A DNA stretch of 6,403 nt. Origin: an uncultured Desulfovibrio sp. (lineage in GTDB: Bacteria > Desulfobacterota > Desulfovibrionia > Desulfovibrionales > Desulfovibrionaceae). A program made the position numbers and the translations under genes. Numbering within the stretch: position 1 is the stretch's first letter; every line of letters begins with the position of its first letter. The notes under the pieces are model-generated. The model had not been told where the DNA came from. It saw only the letters and a list, made by a program, of their open reading frames with translations, and did no database searches. Shown piece after piece: positions 1 to 6,403 of the stretch. Where the stretch lies: the NCBI GenBank assembly GCA_945871415.1, contig CAMBWG010000132.1, positions 1-6,403 of the forward strand, read 5' to 3'.

Positions 1-51
<51 letters not shown>

Positions 52-76
52 ATCTCTCCCCCCAAAAATTCCCGCG

Positions 77-3000
77 CTATTTCTGATTCTTGCGATCCAG
101 TTCTTCCTGCAGCCGGGTATGGGCGACGGACATGAAGAGCTTCACGCGGTTGAGCTGATTGGCAAGGCTGCTGCCGGGGTCATAGTCCACGGCCATGAGG
201 TTTGCTTTGGGACGTTGCCGTTTGAGTTCCTTCATGACGCCTTTGCCGGTGATGTGGTTGGGCAGGCAGCCGAAGGGCTGGAGGCAGAGGACGTTGTTGA
301 CGCCGTGATCGATGAATTCCAGCATTTCCGCCGTCAACAGCCAGCCTTCGCCGGCCTGGTTGCCACAGGAGATGATGCCTTCGATGCTGCGGGCGAGATC
401 GGAGATCCGCGCCAGAGGCAGGAAGGGGCTTCCTTCCAGGGCCTTACGCATGTGGCGGCGCAGTGATTCCACGCGTTTGATAATGAACCAGCTGCTCAGG
501 GCGGGGAGGAATCTGCCGCCCAGATGACGCCAGCTGTAGACCGGGTCCAGGAAGCAGTAGAGGAAGAAATCGGCAAGATCGGTGGAAACGGGCTCGCCGC
601 CTTCTTCCATGATGCTGCGCGCCACATTGTTGTTGGCGTCGGGGTGATATTTGAGCAGAATTTCGCCTACGATGCCGACCTTGGGACGCGGCACGCCGTC
701 CAGCGGCACTGCTGCAAAATCCTGGACAATGTCGTGCATATGCCGCTTGAACTGGCCGATGTCGCCGGCGGCGACAACGGTGCGGGCCCGGGCAATCCAG
801 TCCGAGAGGAGATCGTCGGCCGTACCGCGACGCGCCTCGTTGGCGCGCACGTGCATGCTGACGCGTTGCAGTATGTCGCCATAGAGGCAGGAGACAATGA
901 GTTTCTGAAAGAGCCCCAGAGACATTTTGAATCCCGGTTGCTCCATGGCGGAACCGCTGGTCAGAGCCAGTACCGGCACATTGGGAAAACCGGCTTCGCG
1001 CAGGGCTTTACGCAGCAGGGCCGTATAGTTGCTGGCACGGCAGGGCCCGCAGGTCTGCGCCAGCATGAGGGCTGTCCGCGCGGGATCATAGTCGCCGCTG
1101 CGCAGGGCTTCCAGAAGCTGCCCGATAACGACAATGGCCGGATAGCAGGCGTCATTGTGCACATAGGCAAGGCCCGTTTCGATGGCCTGCGGACTGACGG
1201 ACGGCAGGACGGCAAGACGGTAACCTTCGCTGGTAAAGGCGCTTTCGATAATGCGGAAGTGCAGGGGAGCCATCTGCGGGGCCAGAATGGTGTAGCTTTC
1301 GCGCATGCTGCCAGTAAAGATGGGAACACGGGGACTTGCGGAAGGCGCGGTAGGCTGGAGGCCGCTTTCTTCCCTGCGTTCCCTCACGGCGGCCAGCAGA
1401 GAACGGATGCGGATGCGGGCCGCGCCCAGCGATGCGCCTTCGTCGATTTTAATCAGCGTGTGCAGCCGATTTCCTTCAGCCAGCGTCTCGGCCACCTGAT
1501 CCGCGGTGATGGCGTCCAGCCCGCAGCCGAACGAGGTCAGCTGCACCAGTTCCAGCAGGGGATTGTTGCGCACGAGAGCGGCGGCCCGGTACAGACGGGA
1601 ATGATAGCGCCACTGATTCACGACGCGCAGGGGCTCGTCCAGCGAACCCAGATGGGCAATGCTGTCTTCGCTCAGGACGGCCGCGCCCAGAGAGGCGATA
1701 TATTCGGGCAGACCGTGATGCACTGCGGGGTCCACATGGTAGGGACGGCCGCAGAGGACGATACCGAGGCCTCCCGTACGCTCGACCTCCGCCAGCACGC
1801 GCTCACCTTCGGCATGGAGGGCTGCGCGGTAGTTCTGCTGCTCCTGTTCCGCCGCCCTGACCGCGGCGCGCAGTTCATTTTTGGGAATATCCAGCAGCTC
1901 ATGCAGCACCTGCACCAGTTTGTCCGGCGCTGCCAGTGACACAAAGGGCGTGTAGAGTTCGGTGCCGCTTTCCCGCAGCTCGTCGGTATTGAGCCGGATG
2001 ACTTCGGGATACCCGGAAACGACCGGGCAGTTGTAGCGGCTGTCTTCGGAAAGACTTTCGCGCGGCAGGCAGGGATAGAAAATGCGCTTGACGCCCTGCC
2101 GGATCAGCGCCGTGACGTGTCCGTGGGCCATTTTTGCCGGATAGCAGACGGTCTGCGAGGGCATGGAGGAAAGACCGAGGTCAAAGACTTCCTTGCCCGA
2201 CGTGGGCGACAGCTCCACGCGAAAGCCCAGCGTCGTAAACAGCGTAAACCAGTAGGGATAGTGCTCATACATGTTGAGCACGCGCGGAATGCCCATGCGG
2301 CCGCGCGGAGCGTCCTCTTCCGGCAGCGGCGTATAGTCGAACAGGCGCTGATTTTTCCATGCGTACATATTGGGCATGGGCTCCGCATGGTGACCGTCCG
2401 ACTGCTCATAGCGCGCGCCGCCGCGCTCGCAGCGATTACCCGAAACAAACTTGCGTCCGTTGGAAAAGGTATGCAGCGTCAGACGGCAGTGATTGCCGCA
2501 GCCGCGGCAGCGCAACTGCCGCGTGGTTGCCGACAGAGAACGCAGCGTGGCGGACTGCAGGGGGAGCGGGGCTTCGCCCTCCCGGCGTTCATGGCGGCGC
2601 AGAGCCAGCAGGGCCGCGCCGTACGCGCCCATGAGTCCGGCGATATCGGGGCGGAAGACCTCGCGATCAAGCAGACGCTCCATGACGCGCAACAGGGCGT
2701 CGTTCATGAAGGAGCCGCCCTGTACGAGGACCTTGTCTCCCAGTTCTTCGGGGCTGCGCAGACGCAGTACCTTATAGAGCGCATTACGGATGACGGAATA
2801 GCACAGACCCGCGGCGATATCGCCGATTTCCGCGCCTTCCTTCTGAGCCTGCTTGACCTTGGAATTCATGAAGACCGTGCAGCGGGAGCCGAGATCAACA
2901 GGATGCCGGGCAAAAAGAGCGGCCTGCACAAAGTCGCTCATGCTCAGATTGAGGCTCTGGGCAAAGGTTTCGAGAAAAGCGCCGCAACCGGCGGAGCAGG

Positions 3001-4375
3001 CTTCATTGAGCGTTACGCCGGCAATGCAGCCGTTATGGGCTTTCAGACACTTCATGTCCTGCCCGCCGATATCGATGACATAGGTGGCGTCGGGCACAAG
3101 GCGGCAGGCCGCCTTGAGATGGGCGACGGTTTCCACTTCGGTCAGATCCGCGCCGAGAGCGGCGCGGGCCAGTCCCGCGCCATAGCCCGTGGCGGCACAG
3201 CGTTCGATCCATGCGGCGGGAGTGCCGTCTTCGTTACGGGGCAGCGAATCCACAAGATCGGCCACATAAGGCAGCAGACCGGCAAGCGGATCACCCTGAT
3301 TACGGCGATACCAGGTGTCGAGCACCGCGCCGTCGGCATCGGTCAGGACGGCCTTGATGGTGGTGGAACCGAGATCGACGCCCAGGAAGAGCGGTCCGCG
3401 CGCGTCCTCCCGCTTCCGGCGGGGCACGGCGTCGTCCTCGTGGCGCAGCCGGAACAGATCGTATTCCGACTTGCTGCTGAAAAGCGGCGGGAGGGCCGGA
3501 GCGCGCTCATCTTCCGCCCTGCGCGTGCGGGCCCGTTCCGTGAGTTCGTCCAGAGAAAGCAGAGGGGATGCCACAGGGCGGGGCAGGTGCGGCAGCTGCA
3601 GCAGACTCAGCGCCGTCCCTCTGGCCACGATGTAGTGGGCGTCGGGAATATCCACCACCTCGTCGGGCGCAAGGGCCAGCGTCTCAATGAAGCGGGCGCG
3701 CAGTTCTGGCAGAAAATGCAGAGGTCCCCCGAGAAAGGCCACGTTCCCCTTGATGGGATGCCCGCAGGCAAGGCCGCTGATGGTCTGTTCCACAACGGCC
3801 TGAAAGATGGAAGCCGCCAGATCTTCCCGGGCGGCGCCTTCATTGAGCAGAGGAACCACGTCGGTTTTGGCGAACACGCCGCAGCGGGAGGCAATGGGAT
3901 AAATCTGCGTATGTCTGGCGGCAAGATTGTTGAGTCCGGCGGCGTTGGTATGCAGCAGGACGGCCATCTGATCGATGAAGGCGCCCGTACCTCCGGCGCA
4001 GGCCTCGTTCATGCGCAGGTTGTCGGCGCCGTCCTTGAAATAGAGAATCTTGGCGTCCTCGCCGCCCAGTTCCACGGCTACGTCGGTTTGCGGCGCCATG
4101 AAGGAGATGGCGCGGGAAGTTGCCAGAACTTCCTGCACGAAGGGCAGTTCCAGGGCATGGGCAAGGTTCAGGGCTGCTGAGCCGGTCATGGCGGCGCGCA
4201 CTTTCAGACCCGGATGGCGTTCCTGCAAGCCTTCCAGCAGGGTGAGCAGGGTTGAACGCACTGCGGCCCCGTGCCGCATGTACTGGGCGTCAAGCAATGT
4301 GCCCTTGCTGTCGATGAGCGCCAGCTTTACGGTGGTCGAGCCTGCGTCCAGCCCCAGGAACAACGCTTCTTCCAT
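77..4375 (-). CDS. Fused acyl-CoA dehydratase activase (two ATPase modules) with DUF2229 and HgdB-like dehydratase region, 1432 aa
   Basis: The protein probably couples ATP hydrolysis to low-potential electron transfer in the cytoplasm, as 2-hydroxyacyl-CoA dehydratase and benzoyl-CoA reductase activators do. Its substrate is unknown. Module 1 (about 1-262) has the actin/Hsp70-type phosphate motif LGLDAGSTTVK (7-17), Cys126 in NEACAGGTGAF and Cys165 in SRCGVFAKTD. Module 2 (about 328-595) repeats this with LGVDLGSTTIK (331-341), Cys460 in NEACSAGCGAF and Cys499 in SRCTVFMNSK. Both cysteine pairs are 39 residues apart, the spacing known for the [4Fe-4S] ligands of HgdC. A linker holds Cys623, Cys626, Cys630 and Cys649. 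A DUF2229/COG3580-like region follows (about 693-1000; CYPAK at 744, CGRPYH at 875, FGCGLDA at 949). The C-terminal HgdB/COG3581-like region (about 1015-1432) has Cys1077, Cys1109, Cys1112, Cys1364 and Cys1370. The reading frame stays open 60 bases further upstream to a GTG at 4435, but I chose the ATG at 4375 because it has a ribosome binding site and starts directly at the ATPase fold. The stop is TAG at 77-79. The domain calls are strong. The reaction is inferred, and no free dehydratase subunit genes are visible nearby. Confidence 0.93.
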   Translation of the reverse strand: MEEALFLGLDAGSTTVKLALIDSKGTLLDAQYMRHGAAVRSTLLTLLEGLQERHPGLKVRAAMTGSAALNLAHALELPFVQEVLATSRAISFMAPQTDVAVELGGEDAKILYFKDGADNLRMNEACAGGTGAFIDQMAVLLHTNAAGLNNLAARHTQIYPIASRCGVFAKTDVVPLLNEGAAREDLAASIFQAVVEQTISGLACGHPIKGNVAFLGGPLHFLPELRARFIETLALAPDEVVDIPDAHYIVARGTALSLLQLPHLPRPVASPLLSLDELTERARTRRAEDERAPALPPLFSSKSEYDLFRLRHEDDAVPRRKREDARGPLFLGVDLGSTTIKAVLTDADGAVLDTWYRRNQGDPLAGLLPYVADLVDSLPRNEDGTPAAWIERCAATGYGAGLARAALGADLTEVETVAHLKAACRLVPDATYVIDIGGQDMKCLKAHNGCIAGVTLNEACSAGCGAFLETFAQSLNLSMSDFVQAALFARHPVDLGSRCTVFMNSKVKQAQKEGAEIGDIAAGLCYSVIRNALYKVLRLRSPEELGDKVLVQGGSFMNDALLRVMERLLDREVFRPDIAGLMGAYGAALLALRRHERREGEAPLPLQSATLRSLSATTRQLRCRGCGNHCRLTLHTFSNGRKFVSGNRCERGGARYEQSDGHHAEPMPNMYAWKNQRLFDYTPLPEEDAPRGRMGIPRVLNMYEHYPYWFTLFTTLGFRVELSPTSGKEVFDLGLSSMPSQTVCYPAKMAHGHVTALIRQGVKRIFYPCLPRESLSEDSRYNCPVVSGYPEVIRLNTDELRESGTELYTPFVSLAAPDKLVQVLHELLDIPKNELRAAVRAAEQEQQNYRAALHAEGERVLAEVERTGGLGIVLCGRPYHVDPAVHHGLPEYIASLGAAVLSEDSIAHLGSLDEPLRVVNQWRYHSRLYRAAALVRNNPLLELVQLTSFGCGLDAITADQVAETLAEGNRLHTLIKIDEGASLGAARIRIRSLLAAVRERREESGLQPTAPSASPRVPIFTGSMRESYTILAPQMAPLHFRIIESAFTSEGYRLAVLPSVSPQAIETGLAYVHNDACYPAIVVIGQLLEALRSGDYDPARTALMLAQTCGPCRASNYTALLRKALREAGFPNVPVLALTSGSAMEQPGFKMSLGLFQKLIVSCLYGDILQRVSMHVRANEARRGTADDLLSDWIARARTVVAAGDIGQFKRHMHDIVQDFAAVPLDGVPRPKVGIVGEILLKYHPDANNNVARSIMEEGGEPVSTDLADFFLYCFLDPVYSWRHLGGRFLPALSSWFIIKRVESLRRHMRKALEGSPFLPLARISDLARSIEGIISCGNQAGEGWLLTAEMLEFIDHGVNNVLCLQPFGCLPNHITGKGVMKELKRQRPKANLMAVDYDPGSSLANQLNRVKLFMSVAHTRLQEELDRKNQK

Positions 4376-4386
4376 CCTTGCAACTT

Positions 4387-4391
4387 CTCCT
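4387..4391 (-). promoter_or_regulatory. Ribosome binding site of the activase-fusion gene
   Basis: On the minus strand AGGAG(AAG) lies 11 bases upstream of the ATG at 4375. The spacing is slightly long but acceptable. The alternative in-frame GTG at 4435 has no purine-rich Shine-Dalgarno sequence in front of it and would add 20 low-complexity residues (Gly/Ser/Gln-rich) before the conserved fold. The site therefore decides the start. Confidence 0.7.
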
Positions 4392-4461
4392 GTTTTTTGT
4401 CCTTGGCCGCTTCCTCCGCTGTCGGGTACGGGCACGGCGGCATGTCGTGCAACAGCGCGCG

Positions 4462-4611
4462 TTTAGAGCTTTTTTAGTTTGAAACGCCGCGCGTTTCAAA
4501 CCATACGGCCTGTCGTTTCGCGGGAAAAAACGCGGTTTTTCCGCCCGCTTCGGGCCGGGCGGCGCAGTGCCGCCGCCTCGTGTTTTATTTTTTTCAAAGG
4601 CAAAACACGCT
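4462..4611. repeat. Intergenic structured repeat, copy 1 (about 150 bp)
   Basis: This copy aligns with 4732-4881 at a constant offset of 270 bases. Bases 4553-4580 are identical over 28 positions to 4823-4850, and 4501-4520 differ at one position from 4771-4790. The first 39 bases show about 8 differences. Inside it I see a perfect 11-bp stem (4477-4487 with 4491-4501, 3-base loop), a degenerate form of the long hairpin that is complete in copy 2, a 6-bp GC stem (4558-4563 with 4569-4574) and an 8-bp stem CGTGTTTT/AAAACACG (4579-4586 with 4602-4609). No convincing reading frame runs through it. It lies in the leader region of the activase-fusion gene. It could be a REP/MITE-like dispersed repeat or a structured RNA; the sequence alone does not decide. 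Confidence 0.8.
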
Positions 4612-4658
4612 GACGTGTCATCCGCTGCGCGGCAGAAGGTCTCTTTCTTGAAGTTCCC

Positions 4659-4687
4659 AGTATACGTTTTTTTCCACTCAGGGGGAA
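4659..4687 (-). promoter_or_regulatory. Weak sigma70-like promoter candidate for the activase-fusion gene
   Basis: On the minus strand TATACT (4659-4664) matches the -10 consensus at 5 of 6 positions. A 17-base spacer separates it from TTCCCC (4682-4687), which matches only 3 of 6 positions of TTGACA. Transcription from here would read through repeat copy 1 and give a 5' leader of roughly 275 bases. The -35 box is poor and overlaps the edge of the 12-bp inverted repeat, so this is only a candidate. Confidence 0.22.
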
Positions 4688-4723
4688 GGCCGGAACAGGA
4701 TGTTCCTGCGGCCTGTTCCGGCC
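4688..4723. repeat. Perfect 12-bp inverted repeat in the spacer between repeat copies
   Basis: GGCCGGAACAGG (4688-4699) is the exact reverse complement of CCTGTTCCGGCC (4712-4723), with a 12-base loop. A smaller alternative pairing, GGAAC (4692-4696) with GTTCC (4702-4706), is also possible. No T tract follows on either strand, so it is not a standard rho-independent terminator. It may be a rho-dependent or processing structure at the 3' side of the transporter transcript, or an operator-like palindrome. Confidence 0.7.
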
Positions 4724-4731
4724 GGTTTGAC

Positions 4732-4881
4732 TTTGGAGCAGTTTCAGTTTGAAACGCGTTGCGTTTCAGACCATACGGCCTGTCGTTTTGCGGAGAAGGC
4801 GCGGTTTTTCCGCGAAACGACAGGCCGGGCGGCGCAGTGCCGCCGCCTCGCGTTCCGTCTTTTTCAAAGACAACACGCTCT
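4732..4881. repeat. Intergenic structured repeat, copy 2 (about 150 bp), abutting the MATE gene stop
   Basis: This is the second copy of the element at 4462-4611. It has an 8-bp stem TGAAACGC/GCGTTTCA (4750-4757 with 4761-4768), the long hairpin 4776-4827, and the GC stem 4828-4833 with 4839-4844. Its right end (ACACGCTCTAACG) runs into the TAG stop of the transporter gene at 4880-4882, so it forms that gene's whole immediate 3' flank. The sequence GCTCTAA (4877-4883) is the reverse complement of TTAGAGC (4463-4469) at the left end of copy 1, so the two-copy block is bounded by a 7-bp inverted match. That match is short enough to be chance. Confidence 0.8.
4776..4827. repeat. Long hairpin within repeat copy 2 (22-bp stem, 8-base loop)
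   Basis: CGGCCTGTCGTTT (4776-4788) is the perfect reverse complement of AAACGACAGGCCG (4815-4827). The pairing continues inward to 4797/4806 with two G-U wobbles if read as plus-strand RNA (T4789 with G4814, G4795 with T4808), leaving the loop 4798-4805. An alternative inner stem, CGCGG/CCGCG (4800-4804 with 4810-4814, five-T loop), is also available. On the minus-strand transcript of the transporter the same stem has two A-C mismatches and no following U run. If it ends transcription there, it is not a textbook intrinsic terminator. Confidence 0.75.
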
Positions 4882-6301
4882 AACGATGGATCTTTTGTAA
4901 AATGGTCTCTTCCGGGAGGCCGTGCAGGTGACGCACCCGGCAGAGATAGCAGACCGCGCCGAAGCTCAGAGCCGCAATATAGGCAATCCAGAAGCCCTGC
5001 GCGCCCATGGCCGGAACAAGCCAGTCCGTGCGGGAAAGCACGAAGCCCAGCGGCAGTCCGATGATGCAGTAGGCCGAAAAACAGATAAGGGAAATGATGC
5101 GCGTATCGTTGTAGCCGCGCAGGATGCCGATGCTGATGGTCTGCAGGGCGTCCACCACCTGATAGATTGCGGCCAGCAGCAGGAGATGGGCGGCCAGCGT
5201 CACCACGGCGGGATCATTATTGTAGATGGCGACAATGCCGTAGCGGGCCGTTACCGTGAGTAAGGCCGTCACCACGGCCGTGCCCGCTCCCAGCATGAGC
5301 GCCGTCCGGGCGGCCATGTGCGCCCGCCAGATGCGCGCGCCGCCCAGCAGATGCCCGACCCGGATAGTGGCCGTGATGTTGAGCGACATGGGAACCATGA
5401 AAATAAGCGCGCTGTAATTGAGCGCGATCTGATGCCCGGCCACGACGACATCGCCCAGCGGCGCGAGCAGCAGCGCCGTAAGGGCAAAGAGCGAGACTTC
5501 AAAGAAAATAGCCAGCGCACCGGGAAAGCCGATGCGGAAAATACGGAGGATCAGGGCCGGATCAAAGCGCGAGTCCCTGTGTTCGGGCTTGCAGGCCGTG
5601 TGCGGCAGCAGCAGGGGCAGGAAGAGCGGTCCTATATCGCGTGTCAGCCTGTCGCGGCGAGTATAGAAGATGATGCACAGGGCCATGAACCAGTAGCAGA
5701 GGCTCGTGGCCACGCCGCAGCCCACGGCTCCCAGCCGGGGCAGCCCCCAGACGCCATAAATGAAGCCGTAGTTGCAGGGCACATTGAGCGCCAGCCCCAG
5801 CAGGCCGATAACCATAGCCGGACGGGTTCGGGAAAAGCCTTCGAGAAAGCTCCGCACATTGACGAAGAGCATGAAGCCGGGCAGGCCCCAGAGCATGGCC
5901 CGCAGATAGCCCCCCGCCAGATCGGCAAGCTGGGGCTCCAGACCGAACACATCAATATTGTAGGAAATAATCTGGAACAGCACCATGAGCACCGCTGCCA
6001 GAATGCAGGTCAGCCAGATACCCTGACGCAGCAGATGCGCCGCTTCGCCACGCTCGCCGCCGCCTACGAGATGGGCGGACATGGGGGACAGCGCCAGCAG
6101 ACAGCCGACGCCCAGCAGAGAGAGCGGGGCCCATATGGAGCCGGCCACGGCCACGGCGGCCATGTCCGCGGTGGCGTACTGGCCGGTCATGGCCGTGTCC
6201 ACAAACGTCATGCCCGTTTGTGAAAGCTGAGCCACAAAGACGGGCAGTCCCAGGGAAAGAAGGCGGCGGGCTTCCGCCGCCGAAAAGAGAGGTTCGGACA
6301 T
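4880..6301 (-). CDS. norM: MATE family efflux transporter, NorM/MdtK subfamily, 473 aa
   Basis: This is an inner-membrane multidrug antiporter that would export cationic, often aromatic compounds in exchange for Na+ or H+. The 473-residue length and hydrophobic pattern fit the usual 12 transmembrane helices. The sequence follows E. coli MdtK/NorM nearly end to end: VAQLSQTGMTFVDT near residue 23, YLRAMLWGLPG near 132, NYGFIYG near 177, GAVGCGVAT near 191, VAGHQIALN near 287, ILRGYNDT near 393 and a C-terminal ILQK. The acidic residues equivalent to the NorM cation site are all present: Asp35 in FVDT, Glu268 in FFEV and Asp384 in VVDALQ. The Glu and Asp sit 13 positions later than in Vibrio NorM, consistent with a longer loop between helices 6 and 7 (about 225-245, LLLPHTACKPEH). 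The ATG at 6301 fits the family's N-terminus but has no clear Shine-Dalgarno sequence. Substrate and coupling ion cannot be read from the sequence. It probably forms its own transcription unit. Confidence 0.95.
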   Translation of the reverse strand: MSEPLFSAAEARRLLSLGLPVFVAQLSQTGMTFVDTAMTGQYATADMAAVAVAGSIWAPLSLLGVGCLLALSPMSAHLVGGGERGEAAHLLRQGIWLTCILAAVLMVLFQIISYNIDVFGLEPQLADLAGGYLRAMLWGLPGFMLFVNVRSFLEGFSRTRPAMVIGLLGLALNVPCNYGFIYGVWGLPRLGAVGCGVATSLCYWFMALCIIFYTRRDRLTRDIGPLFLPLLLPHTACKPEHRDSRFDPALILRIFRIGFPGALAIFFEVSLFALTALLLAPLGDVVVAGHQIALNYSALIFMVPMSLNITATIRVGHLLGGARIWRAHMAARTALMLGAGTAVVTALLTVTARYGIVAIYNNDPAVVTLAAHLLLLAAIYQVVDALQTISIGILRGYNDTRIISLICFSAYCIIGLPLGFVLSRTDWLVPAMGAQGFWIAYIAALSFGAVCYLCRVRHLHGLPEETILQKIHR

Positions 6302-6335
6302 AATGTGCGGTATCCGTGGGTTGCAGCTGCGGGAC

Positions 6336-6379
6336 AGCGGATGTTTCCGCTTCCGGCGGTTGGGGAGGCGGCAGCCTCC
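6336..6379. other. Two small hairpins upstream of the MATE gene
   Basis: AGCGGA (6336-6341) pairs with TCCGCT (6346-6351) around a 4-base loop, and GGAGGC (6364-6369) pairs with GCCTCC (6374-6379) around a 4-base loop. They lie 35-78 bases upstream of the transporter ATG. They could belong to its 5' leader or to the 3' end of a gene beyond the window. I see no convincing promoter or Shine-Dalgarno sequence in 6302-6403. Confidence 0.45.
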
Positions 6380-6403
6380 GGGCCATTCGCGCGCATGCGG
6401 GGA

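Noticed and set aside
524..1939. Plus-strand open frame of 471 codons opposite the C-terminal part of the activase fusion
   Set aside because: The same codon-bias shadow effect, with low-complexity composition and no domain.
2117..4180. Plus-strand open frame of 687 codons opposite the activase gene
   Set aside because: It is a shadow of the GC-rich gene on the other strand. Its translation is rich in Gly, Gln, His and Arg with no recognisable motif, while the minus frame carries clear family motifs throughout.
4376..4435. N-terminal extension of the activase fusion to the GTG at 4435
   Set aside because: There is no ribosome binding site in front of it. The 20 extra residues are low-complexity and precede a conserved fold start, and the ATG at 4375 has AGGAG upstream.
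4412..4453. Promoter-like TTGCAC ... TACCCG on the minus strand close to the activase gene
   Set aside because: The -10 match is poor (TACCCG) and the spacing is 18 bases. It is no better than chance in this composition.
4462..4881. CRISPR array
   Set aside because: There are only two copies, about 150 bases long and diverged, with internal hairpins and a 120-base spacer. This does not fit the short identical repeats and regular spacers of a CRISPR.
4567..4900. Small plus-strand frames in the intergenic gap (61 and 66 codons)
   Set aside because: They run through the hairpin-bearing repeats, lack ribosome binding sites and show no protein-like conservation between the two copies.
5318..6223. 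Plus-strand open frame of 301 codons opposite the MATE gene
   Set aside because: Its translation is strongly charged and Gln/His/Gly-rich, as expected for the antisense of a hydrophobic membrane protein. The minus frame is an unmistakable NorM-type transporter.

Overview
The window carries two large genes on the minus strand, separated by a repeat-rich gap of about 440 bases. Both are typical of an anaerobic, GC-rich bacterium. A sulfate-reducing Desulfovibrio-type (Desulfovibrionaceae) host is my best guess, based on the style of the giant dehydratase-activase protein and the base composition. No rRNA or marker gene is present to confirm this.

Layout, left to right. Bases 1-51 are an uninterrupted run of C, probably an artefact at a contig end rather than real sequence. 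Bases 77-4375 (minus) encode a 1432-residue protein. It joins two complete BadF/BadG/HgdC-type ATPase (2-hydroxyacyl-CoA dehydratase activase) modules, a Cys-rich linker, a DUF2229-type region and a C-terminal HgdB/dehydratase-like region. Bases 4376-4879 hold no credible gene beyond the 5' end of this unit. They contain two diverged copies, exactly 270 bases apart, of a structured element of about 150 bases, plus a separate strong inverted repeat in the spacer. Bases 4880-6301 (minus) encode a NorM/MdtK-type MATE multidrug/cation antiporter. Bases 6302-6403 are the upstream region of that gene, with two small hairpins.

The two genes point the same way, with the transporter upstream, but 504 bases of repeat separate the transporter stop from the ATG chosen for the activase gene. 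I read them as separate transcription units with no evident functional link. The activase-dehydratase fusion is the most interesting item. Its sequence suggests that one chain carries the ATP-driven electron donor (two pseudo-symmetric modules with all four cluster cysteines) together with a dehydratase-like acceptor. The substrate is unknown. The second item of interest is the paired intergenic element, which may be a small mobile or REP-like repeat or a structured RNA.
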